Shown here in pieces: positions 63,349-64,000 of a stretch of DNA of 64,000 nucleotides. The position numbers and the translations under genes were made by a program. The notes under the pieces were generated by a model that saw nothing but the letters and a program-made list of their open reading frames with translations, searched no databases and was not told the DNA's origin. Each line of letters starts with the position of its first letter. Positions within the stretch are counted from its first letter, which is position 1. This DNA is from Miltoncostaea sp963703045 (GTDB lineage: Bacteria > Actinomycetota > Thermoleophilia > Miltoncostaeales > Miltoncostaeaceae), in NCBI GenBank assembly GCA_963703045.1, contig OY969782.1, positions 1,736,001-1,800,000 of the forward strand, given 5' to 3'.

Positions 63349-64000
63349 CTACGAGGCCGAGGCGGCGGCGGCCGCCGACGCGGTGATGCGGGCGACCCCG
63401 GTCGCCTCGGCGGCGGCGCGCACCGCGGCCGCCACGTTCGGCACCAGTCGCTGGCTGAAGATCGACGGCACCACGTTGACCTCCGAGACGCCCCCGTCCT
63501 CGGCGGCGGTGCGGGCGATGGCCGCCGCCGCCGCGAGCACCATCTCCTGGTTGATCGCGGTCGCGCGGCAGTCGAGCGCCCCGCGCCAGATGCCGGGCGA
63601 GGCCAGTCCCGAGTTGATCTGGTTCGGCACGTCCGGCCGGCCGGTGGCGTAGACGCGGGCGACGCCGGCGGCCTCGTCGGGCAGCAGCTCCGGGTCGGGC
63701 ATCGCCAGGGCGAGCACGACCGGGTCGGCGGCCATCGTCCGCACGGCGTCGGCCGAGAGCAGGCCGGGCACCGACAGGCCGACGAACGCGTGCGCGCCGC
63801 TCAGCACGTCGGTCACCGATCCGGAGCGACGCTCCGGGTTGGTGTTCTCCGCGATCCAGGTCAGGCCCGCGTCGTCGAGGCCGCCCCGGCCCGCGTGGAC
63901 GGCGCCGGTGCTGTCGCAGGCGATCACGGCCCCCGCGCCGGCGGCCACCAGCAGCCGCACGACGGCCTGGCCGCCCGGACCGAGACCGGCCACGACGATC
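63349..64000 (-). CDS. NAD-dependent malic enzyme, C-terminal part (5' end outside the window)
   Basis: The visible 217 residues are the NAD-binding half of malic enzyme (oxaloacetate-decarboxylating malate dehydrogenase, malate to pyruvate plus CO2). IVVAGLGPGGQAVVRLLVAAGAGAVIACD is the dinucleotide fold; YATGRPDVPNQINSGLASPGIWRGALD is the family signature. Normal end (Ala/Ser-rich tail). The catalytic Tyr/Lys half lies beyond base 64000. Confidence 0.9.
   Translation of the reverse strand, partial: IVVAGLGPGGQAVVRLLVAAGAGAVIACDSTGAVHAGRGGLDDAGLTWIAENTNPERRSGSVTDVLSGAHAFVGLSVPGLLSADAVRTMAADPVVLALAMPDPELLPDEAAGVARVYATGRPDVPNQINSGLASPGIWRGALDCRATAINQEMVLAAAAAIARTAAEDGGVSEVNVVPSIFSQRLVPNVAAAVRAAAEATGVARITASAAAAASAS

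Overview
This is a high-GC chromosomal window centred on a replication origin. It reads as an actinobacterium, most likely a deep-branching lineage such as Thermoleophilia; that rank is inference. The support is: strong G/C bias at third codon positions; the order parB-parA-rsmG-jag-yidC-yidD-rnpA-rpmH | origin | dnaA-dnaN-recF-DciA-like-gyrB-gyrA; separate accA and accD with discrete FAS II enzymes; Ku; a tatA-tatC pair; a complete nuoA-N operon; and many TANNNT boxes 6-8 nt before start codons, the leaderless-promoter pattern known from actinobacteria.

Layout. 0-2 kb: end of a membrane protein, a UDP-glucuronate decarboxylase-like SDR and a drug/polysaccharide-type ABC ATPase. 2-4.3 kb: tatC, tatA, a small chorismate mutase, a bifunctional nuclease and tRNA-Ile(GAU). 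4.3-6.65 kb: a NarL-type response regulator and histidine kinase. 6.6-11.3 kb: the leftward operon rpmH-rnpA-yidD-yidC-jag-rsmG-parA-parB, with a parS site inside the rsmG start. 11.3-11.66 kb: the probable oriC (DnaA-box cluster). 11.66-21.9 kb: a GHKL-ATPase/winged-helix gene, dnaA, dnaN, recF, a DciA-like gene, gyrB and gyrA. 21.9-27.9 kb: ftsH, a wrecked SipW-like signal peptidase, ku, and an SPFH/NfeD pair. 28-33.9 kb: fabZ-fabD-fabG-fabF-phosphatase-accD-accA. 33.9-37.2 kb: a DJ-1/PfpI protein, a 91-aa unknown, a lipid kinase, an alpha/beta hydrolase and an HAD phosphatase. 37.2-46.7 kb: ileS; an L,D-transpeptidase-thioredoxin-87-aa operon; an aldo/keto reductase; PolX; trehalose-phosphatase. 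46.7-47.55 kb: two half-size TSUP (TauE/SafE) genes. 47.5-61.7 kb: nuoN to nuoA on the minus strand. 61.8-64 kb: a TPR protein, an ABC-2 permease, a DUF3054 protein and a partial malic enzyme.

How it works together. The two arms beside the origin are transcribed away from it, as expected for a bidirectional origin. Replication initiation (dnaA, dnaN, recF, DciA-like, gyrases) lies to the right; origin segregation (parABS) and membrane insertion/RNA processing (yidC, yidD, rnpA) lie to the left. Downstream are envelope homeostasis (FtsH, SPFH/NfeD), membrane lipid synthesis (FAS II plus acetyl-CoA carboxylase) and complex I.

Caveat. About 20 frameshifts interrupt otherwise well-conserved, mostly essential genes. 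Nearly all are explained by one extra base, and they fall in three clusters (0.7-2.5, 17.6-25.9 and 47.0-48.7 kb). Sequencing or assembly error is the most likely cause. I annotated these genes across the shifts and noted each position.
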